Source: DATFRX01 sp035630615 (GTDB lineage: Bacteria; Actinomycetota; Actinomycetes; Propionibacteriales; Nocardioidaceae). Taken from it: a stretch of 46,094 bases of DNA. Numbering within the stretch: the stretch's first letter is position 1; the number at the start of each line of letters is the position of its first letter. The stretch covers positions 1-46,094 of the forward strand of contig DASQKI010000011.1 in NCBI GenBank assembly GCA_035630615.1, in the 5' to 3' direction. Both the position numbers and the translations under genes were made by a program. The notes beneath the pieces are model-generated. The model was given only the letters and a program-made list of their open reading frames with translations, did not search any database and was not told the DNA's origin. Below, in pieces: positions 39,835-46,094 of this stretch.

Positions 39835-39934
39835 CGACGATCCGGCTTTTGTGCGCGCACCATCCGCCGACCACAAGTGACGGATCGTCGGTCCACAAGT
39901 GACGGATGGTGCTGCCACAAGTGACGGATCGTCG
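39835..39934. repeat. 22-bp tandem repeats with a 10-bp inverted repeat, between tamR and ispE
   Basis: CCACAAGTGACGGAT starts at 39871, 39893 and 39915, exactly 22 bases apart; copies 1 and 3 continue identically with CGTCGG. CGACGATCCG (39835-39844) is the exact complement of CGGATCGTCG in copy 1 (39881-39890) and in copy 3 (39925-39934), so two alternative stems with loops of 36 and 80 bases are possible. The element fills the whole gap between two convergent stop codons and may end both transcripts. Confidence 0.75.
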
Positions 39935-39937
39935 GGG

Positions 39938-40864
39938 TCATGCGATGACGCGGGCGCCCGGGGCCGGCCCGGCTGCCTGCACCACGTCGGCGCAGACGCC
40001 GGCACCGGTCAACGCCAGCGCGATGTCCAACGCGTGCTCCTCGTCGCCGGCCAAGAACATCGTGGTCGGCCCGGAGCCCGAGACGATCGAGCCGAGCGCC
40101 CCACACTCCTCGCCCACCGCCAGCGTCTCGGTGAGCTCCGGACGCAATGACAGCGCGGCCTCTTGCAGATCGTTGGACAAGACCGCGCCGAGCGCCGCCG
40201 GATCGCCGGCTCGCAGCGCCGAGAGCAACGCGGGCGCCACCTGCGGTTCGGCCGGCGGTGCAGACTCGTTGAGCCGGTCAAACTCGGCATAGACCACCGG
40301 CGTCGACAGTCCGCGATCTGCTAGGCCGAGCACCCAGCAATAACGTCCCCGCGCGAGTACGGGGCTGACCTGATCGCCACGGCCCGTGCCCATCGCCGTA
40401 CCGCCGAAAAGGCAGAACGGCACATCGCTCCCCAACTCGGCCGCGACCGCCAACAAGTCCTGCCGCGACGTGCCCAGGCCCCAGATCGCGTCGGCGGCGA
40501 CCAGCGCGGCCGCCGCGTCGGCCGAGCCGCCGGCCATGCCCCCGCTCACGGGGATCGCCTTGCGAATCGACAGCGCGATCCCGTCGTCCACTCCGACCCG
40601 GCGGCGCAACAGATCGGCCGCCCGGTAGGCGAGGTTGTTCTCGTCGACCGGCACCTCCGCCGTCTCGGTCGCGGACCGACCGTCGTAGGTCACGGTCAAC
40701 GTGATGTCGCCGTCGTCGACCGCGCTGGCCCGGATCTCGTCGCACAGATCCACGGCCTGATAGACCGTCGTGAGCGGGTGATAGCCGTCGGACTCCAGCC
40801 CGCCGACGGCCAACGCGAGGTTGATCTTCGCCGGGACGCGGACGGTGACCGACTGCATCGTCAT
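39938..40864 (-). CDS. ispE: 4-diphosphocytidyl-2-C-methyl-D-erythritol kinase
   Basis: IspE (308 residues) phosphorylates CDP-ME in the non-mevalonate isoprenoid pathway, which also feeds undecaprenyl phosphate. The GHMP kinase motifs are VRVPAKINLALAVGG (motif 1, catalytic Lys), PVSGGMAGGSADAAAALVA (ATP loop; VSGGMAGG replaces the usual GAGLGGG form) and GSIVSGSGPTTMFLA (motif 3). ATG at 40864. It follows ksgA after a 116-base gap with repeats, an order kept in most actinobacteria. Confidence 0.95.
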   Translation of the reverse strand: MTMQSVTVRVPAKINLALAVGGLESDGYHPLTTVYQAVDLCDEIRASAVDDGDITLTVTYDGRSATETAEVPVDENNLAYRAADLLRRRVGVDDGIALSIRKAIPVSGGMAGGSADAAAALVAADAIWGLGTSRQDLLAVAAELGSDVPFCLFGGTAMGTGRGDQVSPVLARGRYCWVLGLADRGLSTPVVYAEFDRLNESAPPAEPQVAPALLSALRAGDPAALGAVLSNDLQEAALSLRPELTETLAVGEECGALGSIVSGSGPTTMFLAGDEEHALDIALALTGAGVCADVVQAAGPAPGARVIA

Positions 40865-40916
40865 GGGGTCAACTTAGGGCATGTCCGACTGGTCGGGCCG
40901 CGTTCCGCCTTCGGTT

Positions 40917-40986
40917 TTGCGCACAGCTACGTCATACAACGGGCTGCCCGTGACGGAGGAGTGCGCAATTCCGTGACGGGTCACGG
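40917..40986. repeat. inverted and tandem repeats between ksgA and ispE
   Basis: TTGCGCAC (40917-40924) pairs with GTGCGCAA (40961-40968) across 36 bases. CCGTGACGG occurs at 40948-40956 and 40971-40979, 23 bases apart. CCGTGAC-GG-GTCACGG (40971-40986) is a perfect palindrome that covers the ksgA stop codon. The last could act as ksgA terminator or RNA processing site. Confidence 0.5.
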
Positions 40987-41853
40987 CCCGAGCGCATCGG
41001 CGATCCGGGCGAAGGCAGCGACGTCGAGCTCCTCGCCACGGGCCGTCGGCGATACGCCCGCCGCGCTCAGCGCCGACTCCGCGACGGCCGAACCCCCTGC
41101 GAGCCCCGCCAGCGCCGACCGCAGCATCTTGCGCCGCTGCGCGAACGCCGCGTCGACGACCGCGAACACCCGGTCTCGGCCGACCCGATGCGGAGGCGGG
41201 TCGCGCCGGCTCCATGCGACGAGGCCGGACTCGACCCGTGGCGGCGGCCAGAAGACTTGGCGACTGACCCGTCCGGCCGGTCGGGCCTCGGCATACCAGG
41301 CGGTCTTGACACTCGGCACCCCGTACACCCGCGATCCGGGCGGCGCCGTCAGACGATCGGCGACCTCGGCTTGCACCATGACGAGTCCGTGGCGGAGCGT
41401 TGCGACCGTGCCGAGGAGGTGCAGCAACACCGGGACCGCGACGTTGTACGGCAAGTTCGCCACCATCGCGGTCGGGAGCGGCACCGGGAGCTCGGTCACC
41501 CGCATCGCATCGGCGTGGACGACCGTGACATCGGCGGCCCGCTCCGGCGCAAACTCCGCCAGCGTCGCCGGCAGCGCGGTCGCCAGCGCGCCGTCGACCT
41601 CGATCGCGGTGACGCTCCGGACCCGTTCGAGCAGCGCCAGGGTCAACGACCCGAGGCCCGGCCCGACCTCGAGCACGACGTCGTCGGCCGTGACACCGGC
41701 GACCCGCACGATCCGGCGGACCGTGTTGGCGTCGACGACGAAATTTTGGCCCCGCTGCTTGGTCGGGCGCAGGTCGAGTCGGGCCGCGAGGTCGCGGACG
41801 GCCAACGCGCCGAGCAACCGTACGTCCGGTCCGCCGTCCGCCTCGTCAGCCAC
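40981..41853 (-). CDS. ksgA: 16S rRNA (adenine(1518)-N6/adenine(1519)-N6)-dimethyltransferase
   Basis: KsgA (290 residues) dimethylates two adenines near the 3' end of 16S rRNA during small-subunit maturation. Motifs: PTKQRGQNFVVDANTVRRI (family N-terminus), LEVGPGLGSLTLALL (SAM loop), and MVANLPYNVAVPVLL with the catalytic NLPY. The C-terminal part has FAQRRKMLRSAL. GTG at 41853 was chosen; the longer upstream frame is shadow of the rpfB gene. It starts 31 bases after rpfB, the usual neighbour in actinobacteria. Confidence 0.95.
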   Translation of the reverse strand: MADEADGGPDVRLLGALAVRDLAARLDLRPTKQRGQNFVVDANTVRRIVRVAGVTADDVVLEVGPGLGSLTLALLERVRSVTAIEVDGALATALPATLAEFAPERAADVTVVHADAMRVTELPVPLPTAMVANLPYNVAVPVLLHLLGTVATLRHGLVMVQAEVADRLTAPPGSRVYGVPSVKTAWYAEARPAGRVSRQVFWPPPRVESGLVAWSRRDPPPHRVGRDRVFAVVDAAFAQRRKMLRSALAGLAGGSAVAESALSAAGVSPTARGEELDVAAFARIADALGP

Positions 41854-41884
41854 GATGCGCAGCGTACTGAGGGGCCGGCGCGTC

Positions 41885-43117
41885 CTACGTCGGCAGACCG
41901 AGCTCCGCCGCACAGGCCGGCCACGAGCCGTAGCCGCCTGTGGCATCGCGGACCTTCTCGGCGATCGCGATCTGCTCCTCACGCGACGCCTCGTGCGGGT
42001 ATTCGGCGTACGCGCCACCGCCGTAGGCCTGCCATGTGTCGTAGCTGAACTGCAGGCCGCCGTAGTAGCCGTTGCCGGTGTTGATCGCCCAGTCGCCGCC
42101 GGACTCGCATTCGGCAAGCGAGTCCCACACCGTGTTGCCGTCGCTGTAGTCCGGCTCCGGCTCGGGTTCCGGCTGCGGCCGCGACTTGGTGCCGTGGATC
42201 TCGATCTGCGGCCGCGGCTTGTCCAGGGGGACGCTCTTGAGCACGCGGCGATTGGCGACGTCGCCGTCGACGATCCTGATCCGGTACGTGACGCGCTTCG
42301 CGCCCTCGACGCCGTCGCGCTTGACCCGTACCTGGCCCTTGAACAGGTCGTTGTCGTGCTTGACGATCGTCTTGAACGGGATCGAAACCTTGACGGTCTC
42401 GACCTTGACACCGATCCGCGTCACCTCGATGCGCATGCCCTGGACGACGGGCTCGTCGGCGTTGACCGACTCGGTGACGATCTGCGACAGCGCCGCCTTC
42501 GAGACGGTGCGCTTCTTGCCGCCCGGCGATCCGTCCTCGATCTGCGGCGCCTTCTCGCGGATGCCGGCGGCCAGCGTGTCGTATTGGTTGAGCTTGACAT
42601 CGGCCTCGGCCAACACCTCGCCGACCGTCGGCGCCGCCGTCGTCATCTTGTGCTTCTCGCCGCCGACGACCAGGGTGACCCGCTTCGGGGTCGAGATGAC
42701 GAGATCGAGGCCTTCGCGGCTGATCTCGGTGCTCCGGCTGGCGGACAGTTCGGCCGAGTCGACGACGCGGAGGTTGAGTTGGTCGAGGGCGTCGTCGACG
42801 TTGGTCGCCGTCACCCAGTATGTCTGAGTCGCGCCGTCCTTGGTGACGGTGAGCTGCCGGCCGTACCGGACCGCGATCGCGGAGCCCTCGTCGAGTTCGC
42901 TGTCGAGCCCGGGGGCAACGACGTCGTGGTCGCCGACCTCGATGTCCTCCTGCTGGAGGACGCCCTCCACATCGTCGGCGAAGGTCCGCACCTCCTGGGC
43001 CTGGCCATCGATGGACACCGTCACGGTCTTGCTCATCGACGCATAGGCGATCGTTCCGCCGACGACGGCAAGGACGATCGCGAGGTTCACGCCGATCAGG
43101 GCGATGCGCTTGCGCAC
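41885..43117 (-). CDS. rpfB: resuscitation-promoting factor RpfB
   Basis: This 410-residue secreted or membrane-anchored muralytic enzyme helps dormant cells resume growth. An N-terminal hydrophobic helix (IALIGVNLAIVLAVVGGTIA) is followed by three DUF348 domains (about 33-75, 88-130 and 145-190), a G5 domain (about 225-305, KVETVKVSIPFKTIVKHDND region), a Pro/Glu-rich hinge (RPQPEPEPEPDY) and the Rpf catalytic domain (about 330-410). The lysozyme-like catalytic Glu is Glu338 in LAECESGGDW; NTGNGYYGGLQF and W-x-AYGG follow. This order equals that of M. tuberculosis RpfB. GTG at 43117 has GGAG five bases before it, and a promoter is seen at 43175-43202. Confidence 0.96.
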   Translation of the reverse strand: MRKRIALIGVNLAIVLAVVGGTIAYASMSKTVTVSIDGQAQEVRTFADDVEGVLQQEDIEVGDHDVVAPGLDSELDEGSAIAVRYGRQLTVTKDGATQTYWVTATNVDDALDQLNLRVVDSAELSASRSTEISREGLDLVISTPKRVTLVVGGEKHKMTTAAPTVGEVLAEADVKLNQYDTLAAGIREKAPQIEDGSPGGKKRTVSKAALSQIVTESVNADEPVVQGMRIEVTRIGVKVETVKVSIPFKTIVKHDNDLFKGQVRVKRDGVEGAKRVTYRIRIVDGDVANRRVLKSVPLDKPRPQIEIHGTKSRPQPEPEPEPDYSDGNTVWDSLAECESGGDWAINTGNGYYGGLQFSYDTWQAYGGGAYAEYPHEASREEQIAIAEKVRDATGGYGSWPACAAELGLPT

Positions 43118-43174
43118 AGTGCTCCAAAGGTCGCGCTTCCCGAGACGGGCCCAGTCCCGGCCAACAAGCCACCG

Positions 43175-43202
43175 ACGATAACGGCATGGTCACGGCGGTC
43201 AA
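43175..43202 (-). promoter_or_regulatory. candidate rpfB promoter
   Basis: On the minus strand TTGACC (43202-43197) and TATCGT (43180-43175) are 16 bases apart. A start near 43167 gives a leader of about 50 bases to the GTG at 43117. I looked for the c-di-AMP (ydaO) riboswitch known upstream of some actinobacterial rpf genes and did not find its conserved pieces. Confidence 0.5.
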
Positions 43203-43295
43203 AACGTCGGCGCGCCAACGCGTGGCCGATTTGATGCTTATGTGATAGATGAGGCTCCTGATGTCACGCCTCGCAGCCGCACGTACACGTGACGT

Positions 43296-43311
43296 GGCCC
43301 ATATCTGGGCC
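43296..43311. terminator. short hairpin between tatD and rpfB
   Basis: GGCCC (43296-43300) and GGGCC (43307-43311) pair around ATATCT, 30 bases after the tatD stop. It may mark the end of the tatD transcript. The rest of 43118-43340 shows only the rpfB promoter. Confidence 0.35.
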
Positions 43312-43340
43312 GGTTGCCGCGAGGGACGGGCATTTCGGCC

Positions 43341-44207
43341 CTACCAAGAGCCGCCGAAGGCGAGTTCTGTGTTGGTCTCGATCGCTTGGCAGAGCTCGAC
43401 GAGATCGACGCCGCGGGCATCGGCGATCGACCGTACGGTCAGCGGAACGAGGTACGACGCGTTCGGCTGGCCACGGTGCGGCATCGGCGTGAGGAACGGC
43501 GCATCGGTCTCGACCAGGATCCTGTCCAACGGCGTCGCAGCGAGGGCGTCCCGCAGCGGCTGAGCGTTTTTGAACGTCACCGTCCCGGCGAACGACAGCC
43601 AGCACCCCCGCTGGACGCAGGCGCGGGCGAAGGCGGCGTCACCGGAGAAGCAGTGCATCACGGTCCGCTCCGGGACGCCCTCCTCGTCGAGCACCCGCAG
43701 CACGTCGTCGTGGGCGTCGCGGTCGTGGATCACCAGCGTTCGGTCGTGCCGCTTCGCCATCGCGATGTGCGCCCGAAACGAGATGTGCTGCGCGGCTCGG
43801 CCCTCGTCGCGGGTACGGAAGTAGTCCAACCCAGTTTCGCCGACCGCTCGTACCCGCTCACTCGACACCACCAGCGACTCGATCTGGGCCAGCGCCGCAT
43901 CGAGGTCACCGGCGGCCAACCGCGGCGCCTCGTTGGGATGCAGCGCGACCCCGGCGACGAGTGCGTCATGTCGAGCGGCCATGTCGACCGCCCACTGGGC
44001 CCCGTCGAGGTCGCAGCCGATCTGGACCACCCGCGGCACGTTGACCTCGGCCGCCTCCTTCAGCGCGGTCTCGACCGGCGTCGGGTCGGCGCCTTCGCGG
44101 GCCATGTCGAGATGGCAGTGGTTGTCGACTACCGGATGCGGCAGCGGCTCCGGCGCGGATGGACGGGCGTCGCGACTCACTGGGACACCGGGACCAAGAC
44201 ATTGCAT
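43341..44207 (-). CDS. tatD: TatD family metal-dependent DNase
   Basis: TatD (288 residues) is a TIM-barrel nuclease of the amidohydrolase superfamily, thought to act in DNA repair and fragment clearance. The metal ligands are visible as VDNHCHLDM (HxH), GETGLDYF (Glu), VIHDRDAHDD (His), MHCFSGD (His) and LVETDAPFLTP (Asp). The first 25 residues, rich in Pro, are not conserved, so GTG at 44180 is an alternative start. It lies between metG and rpfB as in other actinobacteria. Confidence 0.93.
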   Translation of the reverse strand: MQCLGPGVPVSRDARPSAPEPLPHPVVDNHCHLDMAREGADPTPVETALKEAAEVNVPRVVQIGCDLDGAQWAVDMAARHDALVAGVALHPNEAPRLAAGDLDAALAQIESLVVSSERVRAVGETGLDYFRTRDEGRAAQHISFRAHIAMAKRHDRTLVIHDRDAHDDVLRVLDEEGVPERTVMHCFSGDAAFARACVQRGCWLSFAGTVTFKNAQPLRDALAATPLDRILVETDAPFLTPMPHRGQPNASYLVPLTVRSIADARGVDLVELCQAIETNTELAFGGSW

Positions 44208-44347
44208 GACACGAGGGCTGATCCTAGTGCGGCCTCCAGCTGCGACCGCGCGCCGCAGGGGCCGTCCAAGATCCCGCCTTTATCTGGACCTTCTCGGGCA
44301 GAGCGACGACGATGGGCATACGGGGGACGAGGGAGAGGAGGGCCGCC

Positions 44348-44605
44348 ATGACGGCAGCCACCCTGGTCTTGGTCGGCCTGGCAATCTTCGTCGCGGCGGC
44401 GATCGCGGGCCCGCGCCGCTGGGCCACACGCGCGCGAGACGAGGGTGGGGCGGCCGGAGACGGCTTCATGAAGAAGGTCGTCAAGGTCTCCCTCATCGTC
44501 ATGCTCGTGGCGGGCGGCATCGTCTGGCTCGTCGACCGAGCCGACGACGGGCCTCCTAACTCCGGGTCGGGCGAACACGCGCCTGACAAGGGCAAGCATC
44601 GCTGA
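44348..44605 (+). CDS. small two-helix membrane protein
   Basis: This 85-residue protein is not recognised. It has hydrophobic segments at about 3-20 (AATLVLVGLAIFVAAAIAG) and 39-57 (VVKVSLIVMLVAGGIVWLV). A basic loop (PRRWATRARD) lies between them, and a hydrophilic C-terminus ends in Lys/His/Arg. ATG at 44348 follows AGGAGG by about six bases, one of the best ribosome binding sites in the window, which supports it as a real gene. It stands alone on the plus strand between tatD and metG, which elsewhere are usually adjacent on one strand. Confidence 0.6.
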   Translation: MTAATLVLVGLAIFVAAAIAGPRRWATRARDEGGAAGDGFMKKVVKVSLIVMLVAGGIVWLVDRADDGPPNSGSGEHAPDKGKHR

Positions 44606-44652
44606 CCCCTATCCGAGCTCGTCGTTCTCGATGAGGTCGACGCGAGGTTCGG

Positions 44653-46094
44653 CTACGCGTCGTCGGCCAGCCGAGGAAACAGCGGGGCGCTCTTGGTCAG
44701 CCGCGCCCCGGCGGGCAGCTGTCCCCACTGACCGGCGCCGCGGACGTCCTGCGCATCGAGCGGGCCGATCGCGTCGGCTGCCCCCAGCGACTCCCACAGC
44801 GCCGTCGAGGTCTTCGGCATCGTCGGCGCATGCAGCACCGCGATCGCCCGAAGCGACTCGGCCGCGGTGTAGAGGATCGTCGCGAGCCGGGCCCGGGCGG
44901 CGTCGCTGTCGTCCTTGGCAACCGTCCACGGCGCCTGCTCGGTGAGGTAGCCGTTGACCTTGGCGACGAAACCCTCGATCGCGCTGAGCGCCTCGTGCAG
45001 GGCGAGCCGGTCCATCGCGGCGTCGGCAGTCGTTGCGGCGGCGGCGAGCGCCTCGGCCAGCGCGGTCTCGGCCGGCGTCGAATCGCTCGGCTCCGGCAGC
45101 ACGCCGTCGAAGTAGCGCCCGACCATCGACGTGACGCGGGACGCCAGGTTGCCGAGGCCGTTGGCGAGCTCGGCCGTATAGACCGCACTCATGTGCTCCC
45201 ACGAGAACGAGCCGTCCGACCCGAACACGATCGCCTTGAGGAAGTAGTAGCGGTAGGCATCCGAGCCGAACGTGTCGACGATCTCGCTCGGATGAATCGC
45301 GGTCGCCTTCGACTTGCTCATCTTCTGGCCGCCGACCTGGAGCCAGCCGTGGCCGAACACCTGACGCGGCACGTCGACGCCGGCGGCCATCAGCATCGCC
45401 GGCCAGATCACGGTGTGGAACCGCAGGATGTCCTTGCCCACGACGTGGTGCGCCGGCCAGCGCCGCGCGAACTCCTCCGGGTCGGAGCCGTAGCCGACGG
45501 CGGTCACGTAGTTCAGCAGCGCGTCGATCCACACGTAGATGACGTGCGACTCGTCCCACGGCACCTTGATGCCCCAGTCGAACGTCGACCGAGACACGGA
45601 CAGATCCTTCAGCCCCTGCTTCACGAAGGAGACGATCTCGTTGCGTGCCGACTCCGGCTGGATGAAGCCCGTGTCGTACAGGTCGAGCAGACGGTCCTGG
45701 AACTCGCTCAGCTTGAAGAAGTAGTTCTTCTCATGCAGCAGCTCGAGCGGCTTCGAGTGGATCGCGCACACCTTGAGCCCCTCGAACGGTCCGGTGCCGT
45801 CGACGATCTCGGACTCCGGCTTGAACTCCTCGCAGCCCACGCAGTACAGGGCCTCGTACTCTCCGGCGTAGATGTACCCGCGGTCGTACAGCGCCTGGAA
45901 GAAGGTGCGTACGTTCCGCTCGTGGCGCTCCTGGGTCGTACGTATGAAGTCGTCGTTCGCGACGTCGAGAGTCTTCAGCAGCGGGAACCACGACTCGCTG
46001 ACGAGCTTGTCGACCCACTGCTGCGGGGTGACGCCGTTCGCACTCGCCGCGCGCAGCATCTTCTGGCCGTGCTCATCGGTGCCCGTCAGCATCC
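44653..46094 (-). CDS. metG: methionyl-tRNA synthetase (N-terminus outside window)
   Basis: MetG charges tRNA-Met. The visible 480 residues are open to the right edge; the HIGH motif lies beyond it. GTDEHGQKM (start of the visible part), the connective-peptide ALYCVGCEEFKPESEI, YVWIDALLNY, VVGKDILRFH and the signature KMSKSK are all present. The anticodon-binding domain follows (about the last 180 residues). There is no C-terminal tRNA-binding extension, as in mycobacterial MetS. The gene is convergent with the small membrane protein, with 47 bases between the stops and no strong hairpin there. Confidence 0.96.
   Translation of the reverse strand, partial: MLTGTDEHGQKMLRAASANGVTPQQWVDKLVSESWFPLLKTLDVANDDFIRTTQERHERNVRTFFQALYDRGYIYAGEYEALYCVGCEEFKPESEIVDGTGPFEGLKVCAIHSKPLELLHEKNYFFKLSEFQDRLLDLYDTGFIQPESARNEIVSFVKQGLKDLSVSRSTFDWGIKVPWDESHVIYVWIDALLNYVTAVGYGSDPEEFARRWPAHHVVGKDILRFHTVIWPAMLMAAGVDVPRQVFGHGWLQVGGQKMSKSKATAIHPSEIVDTFGSDAYRYYFLKAIVFGSDGSFSWEHMSAVYTAELANGLGNLASRVTSMVGRYFDGVLPEPSDSTPAETALAEALAAAATTADAAMDRLALHEALSAIEGFVAKVNGYLTEQAPWTVAKDDSDAARARLATILYTAAESLRAIAVLHAPTMPKTSTALWESLGAADAIGPLDAQDVRGAGQWGQLPAGARLTKSAPLFPRLADDA

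Noticed and set aside
39835..39934. A CRISPR-like array
   Set aside because: The 22-base units follow each other without spacers and there are no cas genes in the window.
43118..43340. A possible c-di-AMP (ydaO) riboswitch upstream of rpfB
   Set aside because: The conserved pieces of that riboswitch are absent; only a promoter-like pair and a short hairpin are visible.

Overview
This is a high-GC actinobacterial chromosome segment. The conserved genes (metG, tatD, rpfB, ksgA, ispE, prs, glmU, rplY, pth, a tRNA-Gln, a TetR gene, mfd and mazG) form a neighbourhood that I recall from mycobacteria (around Rv1007c-Rv1022) and Streptomyces. The frequent GTG starts, ATGA overlaps and overall gene content would fit Propionibacteriales (Nocardioides or Aeromicrobium-like), but I cannot fix the genus from sequence alone.

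Layout. 1-4.96 kb: mazG (cut by the window edge), a SurA-N-like lipoprotein and mfd. 5.1-10.7 kb: an accessory regulon made of a DoxX/MFS/VOC operon, a divergent 919-residue STAND ATPase regulator with an N-terminal LuxR-type helix-turn-helix, and an FMN-binding oxidase-like gene. Two superimposable 52-bp arrays of 11-bp-phased heptads lie upstream of the DoxX operon and upstream of the FMN gene. 10.7-31.4 kb: an amidohydrolase, a CysQ-type phosphatase, and a Wzx/Wzy-dependent exopolysaccharide cluster. The cluster has an initiating sugar transferase, two GT4 glycosyltransferases, three sulfotransferases, an APH-fold kinase-like protein, flippase, polymerase, BY-kinase/co-polymerase, tyrosine phosphatase and a PslG-like glycosidase lipoprotein. 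It also carries three secreted beta-propeller paralogues of 427-430 residues. 31.5-37.6 kb: pth, rplY, prs, glmU, tRNA-Gln(UUG), an acyl-CoA desaturase and a TetR regulator. 37.6-39.8 kb: VOC and GNAT proteins and a divergent tam/TamR pair with visible operators. 39.9-46.1 kb: ispE, ksgA, rpfB, tatD, a small membrane protein and metG (5' end cut off).

How the genes fit together. The exopolysaccharide genes could build, sulfate, flip, polymerise and export a sulfated polymer. CysQ, placed in line with two sulfotransferase genes, would remove their product PAP. The kinase/phosphatase pair would tune polymer length. The three propellers look like dedicated secreted partners of the polymer, though that role is inferred.

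Compared with the order I remember in Mycobacterium and Streptomyces, the block pth-rplY-prs-glmU-tRNA-TetR is inverted relative to mfd and ispE. The accessory and exopolysaccharide genes sit at one junction and the VOC/GNAT/tam/tamR genes at the other.

No IS element, CRISPR array, phage gene or rRNA was seen. No gene-free stretch exceeds 300 bases once the tRNA is counted. Several intergenic regions carry long-loop inverted repeats and short tandem repeats that the genes do not explain.
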